A stretch of DNA of 5,720 bases from NCBI GenBank assembly GCA_900552985.1, contig USBP01000114.1, forward strand, positions 1 to 5,720. Reading direction: 5' to 3'. The DNA is from an uncultured Oscillospiraceae bacterium (GTDB lineage Bacteria; Bacillota; Clostridia; Oscillospirales; Acutalibacteraceae). Below, one piece after another: positions 1-5,720 of the stretch. Below the pieces are notes generated by a model. It searched no databases. It had not been told where the DNA came from and saw only the letters and a list, made by a program, of their open reading frames with translations. Within the stretch, counting starts at the first letter, position 1. Every line of letters starts with the position of its first letter. Made by a program: the position numbers and the translations under genes.

Positions 1-509
1 CCGCCTGCTCCATGGCAGGCGCTCTGGTAGAAGCCGCCGCGCAGGGCTGTGCCGGCATTGTCTCCGTCTGTGTGTGGGTCATCCTGTTTTCCTGCGCAGC
101 CGCCCTGCTGCGCCTTTTGCCGCTGTCTGAGCCGGCCCTCCTGTTGGTACAATGCCTGCTGGAGGTCACCTCCGGCTGCGCCGGCGCGGCTGGCAAGGCG
201 CCTTTGCCGGTGCTGGCTTTTATCCTTGGCTGGGGAGGGCTCTGTGTGCACTGCCAAATTCTTCGCGACGTCTCCAAAGCAGGCCTCTCCCTACCTCTTT
301 TTTTCTGTGCGCGGGTAACGAACGGCCTGCTTGCCAGCCTGATATGCACCGGACTGCTCCGCCTGTTTCCCTGTGAAACCACAGCGTTTTCCAACCATGT
401 GCGGGCGTTGCCGGAGGCTTTCGCCGCTTCCGCTCCTGTGGCCGCAGGGATGATGCTTATGTGCGCCCTGCTGATTTTGGAGGTTGATAGCAGCCGCAAA
501 AAATGCTAA
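1..509 (+). CDS. ylbJ: YlbJ/SpoVV-like sporulation integral membrane protein, C-terminal part (5' end outside window)
   Basis: The reading frame is already open at the left edge (first full codon at position 3) and stops with TAA at 507-509. The Met codon at 12 has no Shine-Dalgarno site and the family is about 400 residues long, so this is roughly the last 168 residues of a longer gene. The visible part is very hydrophobic, with about four membrane segments. It carries LLEVTSGC followed by LAFILGWGGLCVHCQ, which I recognise as the second nucleoside-recognition (Gate) repeat of YlbJ. In Bacillus subtilis YlbJ (renamed SpoVV) is a sigma-E-controlled mother-cell protein in the outer forespore membrane, implicated in moving dipicolinic acid into the forespore. 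That role is inferred here from family resemblance only. The tail after the last helix is short and basic (SSRKKC). Another Gate-domain transporter is the main alternative. No terminator follows before the next gene. Confidence 0.7.
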   Translation, partial: ACSMAGALVEAAAQGCAGIVSVCVWVILFSCAAALLRLLPLSEPALLLVQCLLEVTSGCAGAAGKAPLPVLAFILGWGGLCVHCQILRDVSKAGLSLPLFFCARVTNGLLASLICTGLLRLFPCETTAFSNHVRALPEAFAASAPVAAGMMLMCALLILEVDSSRKKC

Positions 510-512
510 ACT
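484..512 (+). promoter_or_regulatory. Candidate promoter for the 72-residue protein gene
   Basis: TTGATA at 484-489 (5 of 6 bases of the sigma-A -35 consensus) lies 17 bases before TAAACT at 507-512 (4 of 6 of the -10). It overlaps the end of the ylbJ-like gene and would give a leader of about 80 bases. The match is modest, so the downstream gene could equally be read through from ylbJ. Confidence 0.25.
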
Positions 513-601
513 GATAGCAAAAGAGGGGATACGCCGCCTGCCGTTTACTGAGAAGGGCGCGCCGTCGCCCCAACCCACCTCTTGACAAAGGAAGATTACG
601 T

Positions 602-820
602 ATGAAAAAGCGCCAGCTGTTTAACGCGGAGATTGAGCCCTGCTGCGCCTTCTGCGAGCATGGGCGCACCGCACCGGATGGCAAGACCGTGCTGTGCCTC
701 AAAAAGGGCGTCGTTCTGCCGGACGGGCACTGCCGGAAATACCGTTATGATCCGCTCCGCCGTGAACCGAAGCCCCGCCCTCGTCTGCCACAGTATGACA
801 AAAGTGAATTCGAGCTGTAA
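602..820 (+). CDS. Small cysteine-rich protein of unknown function (72 aa, possible zinc-binding)
   Basis: The ATG at 602 is preceded by AAAGGAAG at 587-594, seven bases upstream, a good ribosome binding site that supports this start. The product has five cysteines, C14, C15, C18, C32 and C44, so a CxxC pair (15/18) and two further cysteines (32, 44) could form one four-cysteine metal site. The second half is basic and proline-rich (LRREPKPRPRLPQY) and the end is acidic (KSEFEL). There is no signal peptide or membrane segment, so a cytoplasmic protein is expected. I do not recognise a named family and assign no function, although the ordered cysteines and distinct tail look like a conserved protein rather than a chance frame. 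It lies 92 bases after the ylbJ-like gene on the same strand with no terminator between, so co-transcription is possible. The stop codon runs straight into the following hairpin. Confidence 0.75.
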   Translation: MKKRQLFNAEIEPCCAFCEHGRTAPDGKTVLCLKKGVVLPDGHCRKYRYDPLRREPKPRPRLPQYDKSEFEL

Positions 821-821
821 A

Positions 822-854
822 AAAGCCCTGCCGCACTGGATGCAGCAGGGCTTT
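822..854. terminator. Bidirectional terminator between convergent genes
   Basis: AAAGCCCTGC (822-831) and GCAGGGCTTT (845-854) are perfect inverted arms around a 13-base loop. On the minus strand the GC stem is followed by T6 (complement of 819-824), a standard intrinsic terminator for the symporter gene that ends at 894. On the plus strand the tail is the weaker TTTCACGTTCTTCT, so it probably also ends the 72-residue protein transcript, less efficiently. Confidence 0.8.
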
Positions 855-893
855 CACGTTCTTCTACAAGCGGATATTTTGATGGGATGGGCG

Positions 894-2270
894 CTACTTC
901 TCCAACTGCTGCGCACCTCTCCGCCCGGCAATCTCATGGGAGATCTTCTCCACCAGCTCGGGCTTGAGCTTAAACTTTTTAAAATAGACCGCCAGAGCCG
1001 CAACCAGAATGACCGGCGGCAAAATATACATCATCACTTCAATACAGGTCACAGCCTGCGGCGAAGCAACCGTTGCCTCCTCCCCTTCAAAGCCGACGAT
1101 TGCAAAGCCCATCATTGTGATCAGCGAGCTCAGGCCCGCCGCAACCTTGCTCAGGAAAGTCAGCATTGAAAAAATCACGCCCTCGTTGCGTTCACCCGTA
1201 CGCCACTCGCCATAGTCCACAGCGTCCGCCAGCATCACGTTCTGCATCACGCCCATGGATCCAAAACCAGCGGACATAACGAAGGCCGCAGCAGCAAAGG
1301 GGATAAACTGGCCGTTGAAGAACTGCGTCGACAGCGCCATCAGCACATAGCCGATGCACGGCAGCACAAGGGAACCGATGTAAACCCGGTTGCGCCCAAA
1401 CCATCTGGAGAAAAACGGGAACCCGAGCAGCCCGATCGCCTGGGAGGCGCCGAGCAAAATCGTAAAGAATGAATATTGATCCTTGCTGCCGATGACAAAT
1501 ACAAAATAAAAAACAGAAACCGCATTTGTCAGATTCGTTGCCAGATTGAACAGGATCATAATAACAACGATCACAAGCGCCTGATCGTTGTGGAACAAAA
1601 TTTTTGCACACCGGATGAGAGAAAACTTCTCCCCCTCCTGCTGGGCAGGCGGCTCTACGCGCTCCCGCACCGTTGCAGCGCACACCAAAATGGTGAAGAT
1701 ATAAACACCGGAGGTGATCAGCGCGTATTTGGCAAAGCCCCCGTGTGAAATGCCGCCCAGCCGGTCGATGATTTGCAGGGTAAACGCTCCCACGATCCCT
1801 GCCGCTCCGCCGAAGATTCGCGGCAGCATGGAAACCTGATCGCGCTCCTTCGCATCCAGCGTGAGCGCCGGAATCATCGCCCAATAGCCCACGTCTACCA
1901 TGGTATAGGTCATATCCCAGAGGATAAAGCAGACGGTGGCATACACATACAGCCACACGCCTTCCAAACCGGGATTGGTAAAAAGCAAAACCGTAACGCC
2001 GGCATTGGTGACCGCGCCGATGACCATCCAGGGGCGGAATTTGCCCCATTTGGTGTGCGTATGATCGATCAGCGCACCCATGAGCAGGTCGTTCACGCCA
2101 TCCCAAATGCGGGCCAGAAAGATCATCACACCCAAAAATGCCGTGGACAGCCCCAGCCCCGTCATAAAGTAATACGAGATAAATCCGCTCGCCAGACCGT
2201 AGCTCAGGCTTTTGCCGATTGTGCCCGCGCCATAGCCAAGCTTGTTCCCCCAGGTGAGCTTATTTTCCAT
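894..2270 (-). CDS. GPH-family (MelB-like) sugar:cation symporter, MFS superfamily
   Basis: This is a full-length 458-residue permease, the usual size for the glycoside-pentoside-hexuronide:cation symporters, which take up sugars or glycosides with Na+ or H+ through 12 membrane helices. The start ATG (2268-2270) has AGAGGGG at 2276-2282, five bases upstream. The N-terminal half carries the family signature: RIWDGVND (54-61) and then KWGKFRPW (74-81) in the first cytoplasmic loop. By alignment in my head to E. coli MelB, D57 and D61 match the cation-site D55 and D59; D126 and W130 (helix IV, VDVGYW) match D124 and W128; K375 (helix XI, FLSKV) matches K377. The position of sugar-binding D19 is Ser21, so the substrate is probably not a plain alpha-galactoside and cannot be named. 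A charged loop near 203-226 separates the two six-helix halves, and the C-terminus is a basic tail. No glycosidase or regulator lies next to it. Confidence 0.92.
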   Translation of the reverse strand: MENKLTWGNKLGYGAGTIGKSLSYGLASGFISYYFMTGLGLSTAFLGVMIFLARIWDGVNDLLMGALIDHTHTKWGKFRPWMVIGAVTNAGVTVLLFTNPGLEGVWLYVYATVCFILWDMTYTMVDVGYWAMIPALTLDAKERDQVSMLPRIFGGAAGIVGAFTLQIIDRLGGISHGGFAKYALITSGVYIFTILVCAATVRERVEPPAQQEGEKFSLIRCAKILFHNDQALVIVVIMILFNLATNLTNAVSVFYFVFVIGSKDQYSFFTILLGASQAIGLLGFPFFSRWFGRNRVYIGSLVLPCIGYVLMALSTQFFNGQFIPFAAAAFVMSAGFGSMGVMQNVMLADAVDYGEWRTGERNEGVIFSMLTFLSKVAAGLSSLITMMGFAIVGFEGEEATVASPQAVTCIEVMMYILPPVILVAALAVYFKKFKLKPELVEKISHEIAGRRGAQQLEK

Positions 2271-2301
2271 ACGATCCCCTCTTCGCTCTCTAAAATAGAT
2301 A

Positions 2302-2321
2302 CTTTCTATAAAAAAAGAAAG
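2302..2321. promoter_or_regulatory. Inverted repeat in the symporter leader, possible operator
   Basis: CTTTCT (2302-2307) and AGAAAG (2316-2321) flank an eight-base AT-rich centre. The repeat sits just downstream of the predicted transcription start (about 2327) and upstream of the ribosome binding site, a typical place for a repressor operator. Arms of six bases in AT-rich DNA can arise by chance, and no regulator is visible in the window. Confidence 0.25.
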
Positions 2322-2333
2322 CTTAACAAGTAA

Positions 2334-2361
2334 ATTATAGGCATTTCAGAAATCGTGTCAA
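2334..2361 (-). promoter_or_regulatory. Sigma-A promoter of the symporter gene
   Basis: On the minus strand TTGACA (complement of 2356-2361) and TATAAT (complement of 2334-2339) are both perfect consensus hexamers with a 16-base spacer. Transcription should begin near 2327, giving a leader of about 57 bases before the ATG at 2270. The promoter lies beyond the uvrA terminator, so the symporter is expected to be transcribed independently of uvrA. Confidence 0.8.
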
Positions 2362-2398
2362 TGGAAAACTTCATTACATAGCTCTGTTATTTTTACCG

Positions 2399-2433
2399 AA
2401 AAAAGAGCGGTGCGCACAACACCCGCGCACCGC
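2399..2433 (-). terminator. Intrinsic terminator of uvrA
   Basis: On the minus strand GCGGTGCGC and GCGCACCGC (arms at 2425-2433 and 2407-2415) form a perfect 9-bp GC-rich stem with a 9-base loop. It is followed by TCTTTTTT (complement of 2399-2406). It lies about 65 bases after the uvrA stop codon and just before the symporter promoter. The plus-strand side has no good T tract. Confidence 0.88.
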
Positions 2434-2496
2434 CCGTTCCTTTGCATGCATGCTGCTGCCCGCCGGAGAGAATCTGGCGTAGAAAACGTATCCCCG

Positions 2497-5328
2497 TTAT
2501 TTGCATGACAGAATTCGCTTGAGATACTGGCCGGTATAGGAGGCCTCAACGGCAGCCACCTCTTCCGGCGTACCTTCCGCCACGATCATACCGCCTCTGT
2601 CGCCGCCCTCGGGGCCAAGGTCGATGATATGATCGGCTGTTTTAATCACATCGAGATTGTGCTCAATTACGAGCACGGTATTGCCGCTGTCCACCAGCGT
2701 GTGCAGTACGTCGATGAGGCGGTGCACATCCGCCGTATGCAGGCCGGTGGTCGGCTCGTCCAGAATATAGATGGTGCGCCCCGTCGCCCGGCGTGAAAGC
2801 TCTGTGGAGAGCTTGACTCGCTGCGCTTCGCCACCGGAAAGCGTGGTGGCAGGCTGCCCAATCTTGATATAGCCAAGGCCTACATCGTAAAGCGTCTGGA
2901 GCTTACGCTGGATTTTCGGTACAGCGGAAAAAAAGGCAAGCCCCTCCTCCACTGTCATCTCCAGCACGTCGTAAATATTTTTGCCCTTATATTTTACCTC
3001 CAGCGTCTCGCGGTTGTAGCGCGCACCCTTGCAGACCTCGCAGGGCACGTAGATATCCGCCAGGAAGTGCATCTCGATTTTCACAATCCCATCGCCCTGG
3101 CAGGCCTCACAGCGCCCGCCCTTCACATTAAAGGAAAAGCGGTTGGCCTTAAAGCCGCGCATCTTTGCCTCCTGCGTGGAGGCAAACAGCTCGCGGATAT
3201 CGGTAAATACGCCCGTATAGGTCGCGGGGTTGGAGCGCGGGGTGCGCCCGATAGGCGACTGATCGATATCGATCACCTTATCAAGATGCTGGATGCCCTC
3301 CATCCCCTGATGCGCGCCGACAGTGCGCTTCGCACCGTTTAATTCATTCGCCAGCCGTTTATAGAGAATCTCATTGACAAGCGACGATTTCCCGGAGCCG
3401 GATACACCCGTCACACACACGAATTTTCCGAGCGGGATGGTCACGTCAATCCCTTTGAGGTTATTCTCCTTTGCGCCGAGCACCTTCAAACATTTGCCGT
3501 TTCCACTGCGCCGTTTCTCCGGAATCGGAATAAAACGCGCGCCGCTGAGATACTGCCCGGTGAGCGACCGCTTGCAGGCCTTTATTTCATCCACTGTGCC
3601 CGCGCAGACGATCTCCCCGCCATGGATGCCCGCGCCGGGGCCGACGTCCACAATGTAGTCCGCAGCGTACATCGTATCTTCATCGTGCTCCACAACGATC
3701 AGCGTGTTGCCCAAATCGCGCAGATGCTTCAGGGTGGCCAGAAGCCGGTCGTTATCCCGCTGATGCAGGCCAATGCTCGGCTCATCCAGAATATACAATA
3801 CTCCCATCAGGGAAGAGCCGATCTGCGTCGCCAGACGGATGCGTTGGCTCTCTCCGCCGGACAGCGTCCCGGCCGAGCGGGAAAGCATCAGATAATCCAG
3901 CCCCACGCTGGAAAGGAATTGCAGCCTGCTGCGGATCTCCTTGAGAATCTGCTTTGCAATCATCTGCTCCCGCTCGGTCAATTCCAAAGCATTGATAAAT
4001 TCCAGCGCGCCGGTGATGGATTTGTGGCTGAGCTGGTCGATATTGATGCCGCCCACTGTGACGGAGAGCGATTCCGGCCGCAGCCTTGCGCCGCCGCAAT
4101 CCGGGCAGGGACGCTCGCTCATCACCTGCTCGATCTCCGCACGCGCCCATTCGCTGCTCGTCTCCCGGTAGCGGCGCTCCAGATTGGGGATTACGCCTTC
4201 AAATTCCGTCATATAAGTGCCGTTGCCATATTCGCTGCGGCGGTGCATCTTAATCTTTTTGCCCTTTGTGCCATAAAGCACCGCGTCAGCCGCCGCTTTG
4301 GGCAGTTGGCCAAACGGATCGTCCAGCGAAAAATGGTAATGCTCCGCCAGCGCCTCAAAATACATCTGCGCAATCGTGCCGCCCTCCGCCGCCGTCCAGC
4401 CGCTGGCTTTAATCGCCCCCTGCCGGATGGAAAGGCGCGGGTTCGGAACGACCAACTTCGGGTCGACCTTCATAAAGATGCCGAGGCCCGAGCAGGTCGG
4501 GCACGCGCCAAAGGGATTGTTAAAGGAGAACATGCGCGGGGTCAGCTCTTCGATGCTCACGCCATGCTCCGGGCAGGCGTAATTTTGTGAAAAGAGCATC
4601 TCCTCCGCACCCACTACATCGATCAGCAGGATGCCGCCGGACAGGGCGCAGGCCGTCTCCACAGAATCCGCCAAACGTGCGCGGATTTCCTCCTTCATCA
4701 CAAGGCGGTCGATCACCACTTCAATGTTATGCTTTTTGTTTTTATCCAGCTTGATCGTTTCGGAAAGGTCATAGATGCTGCCATCTATCCGCACGCGCAC
4801 GTAACCGGATTTGCGCGCTGCATCCAGCTCCTTGACATGCTCGCCCTTACGGCCGCGAATCACCGGGGCGAGCACCTGAATCTTCGTGCCCTCCTCCAGC
4901 GCCATGATCCGGTCTACAATCTGATCCACCGTTTGCTGACGGATCTCCTTGCCGCAGACCGGGCAGTGCGGGATGCCGATGCGAGCGTAGAGCAGGCGCA
5001 GGTAATCGTGAATTTCCGTGACCGTGCCCACTGTGGAACGCGGGTTTTTCGAGGTGGTTTTCTGGTCGATCGAAATTGCCGGCGACAGGCCGTCAATCGA
5101 GTCGACATCCGGCTTCTCCATCTGGCCCAAGAACTGACGCGCGTAGGAGGAAAGGCTCTCCACATAGCGCCTCTGGCCCTCGGCATAGATGGTGTCGAAG
5201 GCGAGCGAGGATTTCCCGGAGCCGGAAAGGCCGGTAAAAACCACAAGCTTGTCACGCGGTATCTCAATATCTACATTTTTCAGGTTGTGCTCACGGGCGC
5301 CTTTTACAACTAAATTCTTTTGCGCCAT
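2497..5328 (-). CDS. uvrA: UvrA, excinuclease ABC subunit A (complete, 943 aa)
   Basis: UvrA is the cytoplasmic damage-recognition ATPase of nucleotide excision repair; as a dimer it loads UvrB onto lesions. All landmarks are present in order: first Walker A GLSGSGKS (33-40), the [13 protein letters not shown] stretch (55-67), first zinc module (252-279), [13 protein letters not shown] (407-419), first ABC signature LSGGESQR (489-496), Walker [11 protein letters not shown] (511-520), His548; then second Walker A GVSGSGKS (641-648), zinc module C740/C743/C763/C766, second signature LSGGEAQR (830-837), Walker [10 protein letters not shown] (854-862) and His890. The length is normal (E. coli 940). 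In the first zinc module the second ligand is His255 (CPEH) where Cys is usual. The ATG at 5328 is chosen because GGAGGT lies seven bases before it and the conserved N-terminus ([14 protein letters not shown]) follows. The frame stays open to a TTG at 5358, but that would place the ribosome site inside the gene. It appears monocistronic, without uvrB beside it, and is likely SOS-regulated. Confidence 0.98.
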   Translation of the reverse strand: MAQKNLVVKGAREHNLKNVDIEIPRDKLVVFTGLSGSGKSSLAFDTIYAEGQRRYVESLSSYARQFLGQMEKPDVDSIDGLSPAISIDQKTTSKNPRSTVGTVTEIHDYLRLLYARIGIPHCPVCGKEIRQQTVDQIVDRIMALEEGTKIQVLAPVIRGRKGEHVKELDAARKSGYVRVRIDGSIYDLSETIKLDKNKKHNIEVVIDRLVMKEEIRARLADSVETACALSGGILLIDVVGAEEMLFSQNYACPEHGVSIEELTPRMFSFNNPFGACPTCSGLGIFMKVDPKLVVPNPRLSIRQGAIKASGWTAAEGGTIAQMYFEALAEHYHFSLDDPFGQLPKAAADAVLYGTKGKKIKMHRRSEYGNGTYMTEFEGVIPNLERRYRETSSEWARAEIEQVMSERPCPDCGGARLRPESLSVTVGGINIDQLSHKSITGALEFINALELTEREQMIAKQILKEIRSRLQFLSSVGLDYLMLSRSAGTLSGGESQRIRLATQIGSSLMGVLYILDEPSIGLHQRDNDRLLATLKHLRDLGNTLIVVEHDEDTMYAADYIVDVGPGAGIHGGEIVCAGTVDEIKACKRSLTGQYLSGARFIPIPEKRRSGNGKCLKVLGAKENNLKGIDVTIPLGKFVCVTGVSGSGKSSLVNEILYKRLANELNGAKRTVGAHQGMEGIQHLDKVIDIDQSPIGRTPRSNPATYTGVFTDIRELFASTQEAKMRGFKANRFSFNVKGGRCEACQGDGIVKIEMHFLADIYVPCEVCKGARYNRETLEVKYKGKNIYDVLEMTVEEGLAFFSAVPKIQRKLQTLYDVGLGYIKIGQPATTLSGGEAQRVKLSTELSRRATGRTIYILDEPTTGLHTADVHRLIDVLHTLVDSGNTVLVIEHNLDVIKTADHIIDLGPEGGDRGGMIVAEGTPEEVAAVEASYTGQYLKRILSCK

Positions 5329-5334
5329 ATACAG

Positions 5335-5340
5335 ACCTCC
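5335..5340 (-). promoter_or_regulatory. Ribosome binding site that fixes the uvrA start
   Basis: GGAGGT on the minus strand ends seven bases before the ATG at 5326-5328. It selects this ATG over the in-frame TTG at 5356-5358, which has no comparable site upstream. Confidence 0.85.
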
Positions 5341-5356
5341 CTGAGCGCTCCGGCTC

Positions 5357-5370
5357 AAAACATTTGTTCT
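5357..5370 (-). promoter_or_regulatory. LexA (DinR) SOS box of uvrA
   Basis: The minus strand reads AGAACAAATGTTTT. Against the B. subtilis LexA consensus CGAACRNRYGTTYC it agrees at 12 of 14 positions, missing only the two outermost bases, and it keeps the GAAC-N4-GTTT core seen in clostridial boxes. It begins at about the predicted transcription start (near 5370), so bound LexA would block initiation. uvrA is a classic SOS gene, which fits. Confidence 0.75.
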
Positions 5371-5376
5371 TTTGTT

Positions 5377-5404
5377 ATCATACCAAAATTGTGAAAAAAG
5401 TCAA
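5377..5404 (-). promoter_or_regulatory. Sigma-A promoter of uvrA with extended -10
   Basis: On the minus strand TTGACT (complement of 5399-5404, 5 of 6) and TATGAT (complement of 5377-5382, 5 of 6) are separated by 16 bases. TGG directly precedes the -10 (complement of 5383-5385), giving an extended -10 element. The predicted start near 5370 leaves a leader of about 42 bases and falls at the edge of the LexA box. Confidence 0.75.
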
Positions 5405-5572
5405 GTCAGATATCGGATGTCAAATCACAGATAAAAAGTGGAATCAACCGCTGCGAATCTTCCACAAGCAGTTTGCCCAGGCACAAGGCTATTTTTCCCT
5501 CTCGCCGCAGGCGAAACAGGCAAAAAGGCAGCTCCGGCAAAGCCAGGAGCGCCCGTGCGGCTTTTCTCCATC

Positions 5573-5613
5573 AAAAAAGGGCGTGTTGCAGAATGAAAAT
5601 CTGCAACGCGCCC
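5573..5613 (-). terminator. Strong intrinsic terminator of a leftward gene beyond the right edge
   Basis: Arms at 5579-5592 and 5600-5613 form a 14-bp stem (one G-T/G-U position) with a 7-base loop. On the minus strand the stem is followed directly by T6 (complement of 5573-5578). The plus strand has no T tract after it. It therefore ends a minus-strand transcript coming from the right and insulates the uvrA promoter from it. Confidence 0.85.
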
Positions 5614-5649
5614 AGTCGCGTACAGCGAAACCAGGCACTCATTCAAATA

Positions 5650-5720
5650 TCAAATCAAACTTTCTGGCTTCACCACAACCAAAAATTGGATTTTACTCCG
5701 CTCAGGCCGCGGGGGCCCAT
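5650..5720 (-). other. Possible C-terminal end of an unidentified leftward gene
   Basis: One minus-strand frame is open from the window edge for 22 codons to a TGA at 5650-5652, 36 bases before the strong terminator. It reads approximately SKIQFLVVVKPESLI at its end. The other two minus-strand frames stop sooner, at about 5703-5705 and 5670-5672. The position fits a gene tail, but 22 codons are too few to show coding and I recognise no family. Confidence 0.15.

Larger units (their letters stand above)
5405..5720. other. Non-coding stretch upstream of uvrA with several hairpins
   Basis: I see no convincing gene here. Besides the strong terminator at 5573-5613 there are weaker dyads: GTGGAA/TTCCAC (5438-5443 and 5460-5465, with T5 next to it on the minus strand), TCGCC/GGCGA (5502-5506 and 5510-5514), and GCTCCGGC/GCC-A-GGAGC (5531-5538 and 5542-5550, one bulged A). 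A 73-codon minus-strand frame (5425-5646) begins at a TTG and runs through the terminator stem, so it is not credible. The stretch could be plain spacer, a decayed gene or part of a dispersed intergenic repeat; one copy does not decide. Confidence 0.5.

Noticed and set aside
485..519. Direct repeat TGATAGCA (485-492 and 512-519) at the end of the ylbJ-like gene
   Set aside because: Eight bases in two copies, one of them inside coding sequence, is too little to call a regulatory site or repeat element.
555..570. GGGCG/CGCCC hairpin between the ylbJ-like gene and the 72-residue gene
   Set aside because: The stem is only five base pairs and is followed by CAACCCACC with no T tract, so it does not support a terminator.
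633..1169. A 178-codon plus-strand frame overlapping the 72-residue gene
   Set aside because: It crosses the terminator hairpin and then runs antisense to the symporter; the 602-820 frame has the better ribosome site and a coherent cysteine pattern.
1773..2333. A 186-codon plus-strand open frame opposite the symporter start and promoter
   Set aside because: It is antisense to the symporter, runs through its ribosome site and leader, and its product has the low-complexity polar composition of a shadow frame.
3622..4590. A 322-codon plus-strand open frame opposite uvrA (and others at 3067-3342, 3374-3658, 4729-5313)
   Set aside because: They lie wholly antisense to the unmistakable uvrA gene. 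Their products are rich in Arg, Ala, His and Gln as expected for shadows of GC-biased codons, and they match no family I know.
5329..5358. A ten-residue N-terminal extension of UvrA from TTG at 5358
   Set aside because: The GGAGGT site lies inside this extension and points to the ATG at 5328, the extension overlaps the LexA box, and the conserved UvrA N-terminus begins at the ATG.
5425..5646. A 73-codon minus-strand frame upstream of uvrA
   Set aside because: It starts at a TTG and reads straight through the 14-bp terminator stem and T6 tract. The product shows no recognisable motif.
1..5720. Search by eye for tRNA, rRNA, CRISPR arrays, insertion-sequence ends or toxin-antitoxin pairs
   Set aside because: No cloverleaf, regular repeat-spacer array, transposase motif or terminal inverted repeats were found; the genes present are ordinary chromosomal housekeeping and transport genes.

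Overview
The window reads as a stretch of chromosome from a moderately GC-rich, endospore-forming member of the Firmicutes (Clostridia, perhaps Oscillospiraceae or Christensenellales-like). The case rests on a YlbJ/SpoVV-type sporulation membrane protein at the left edge, strong Shine-Dalgarno sites, promoters close to the sigma-A consensus, a Gram-positive-type LexA (DinR) box in front of uvrA, and the style of the UvrA sequence. Genus cannot be fixed from the sequence alone.

Layout from left to right. Positions 1-509 (+) hold the 3' end of a ylbJ/spoVV-like gene that begins outside the window. Positions 602-820 (+) encode a 72-residue cysteine-rich protein of unknown function, possibly from its own weak promoter inside the end of ylbJ. 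A hairpin at 822-854 separates this rightward pair from the leftward genes and probably terminates both sides. Positions 894-2270 (-) encode a complete 12-helix sugar:cation symporter of the GPH (MelB-like) family. It has a promoter with perfect -35 and -10 hexamers and a small inverted repeat in the leader. A strong uvrA terminator lies at 2399-2433. Positions 2497-5328 (-) encode complete UvrA, the DNA-damage recognition ATPase of nucleotide excision repair. Its start is fixed by a GGAGGT site, and a promoter with an extended -10 is overlapped at the start point by a good LexA box. The rightmost ~315 bases (5405-5720) carry no convincing gene. They hold a strong minus-strand terminator (5573-5613) for something outside the window, several weaker hairpins, and possibly the last 22 codons of an unidentified leftward gene.

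The genes do not form one pathway. uvrA and the transporter each look monocistronic, with their own promoter and terminator. uvrA is expected to be induced by DNA damage, the transporter to respond to a sugar, and ylbJ to be expressed in the mother cell during sporulation. I see no mobile element, CRISPR array, tRNA or rRNA, and no clear new multi-gene system. The points most worth a second look are the LexA operator on a stand-alone uvrA, the Cys-to-His change in the first zinc module of UvrA, the small cysteine-rich protein behind ylbJ, and the altered sugar-site residue in the symporter.
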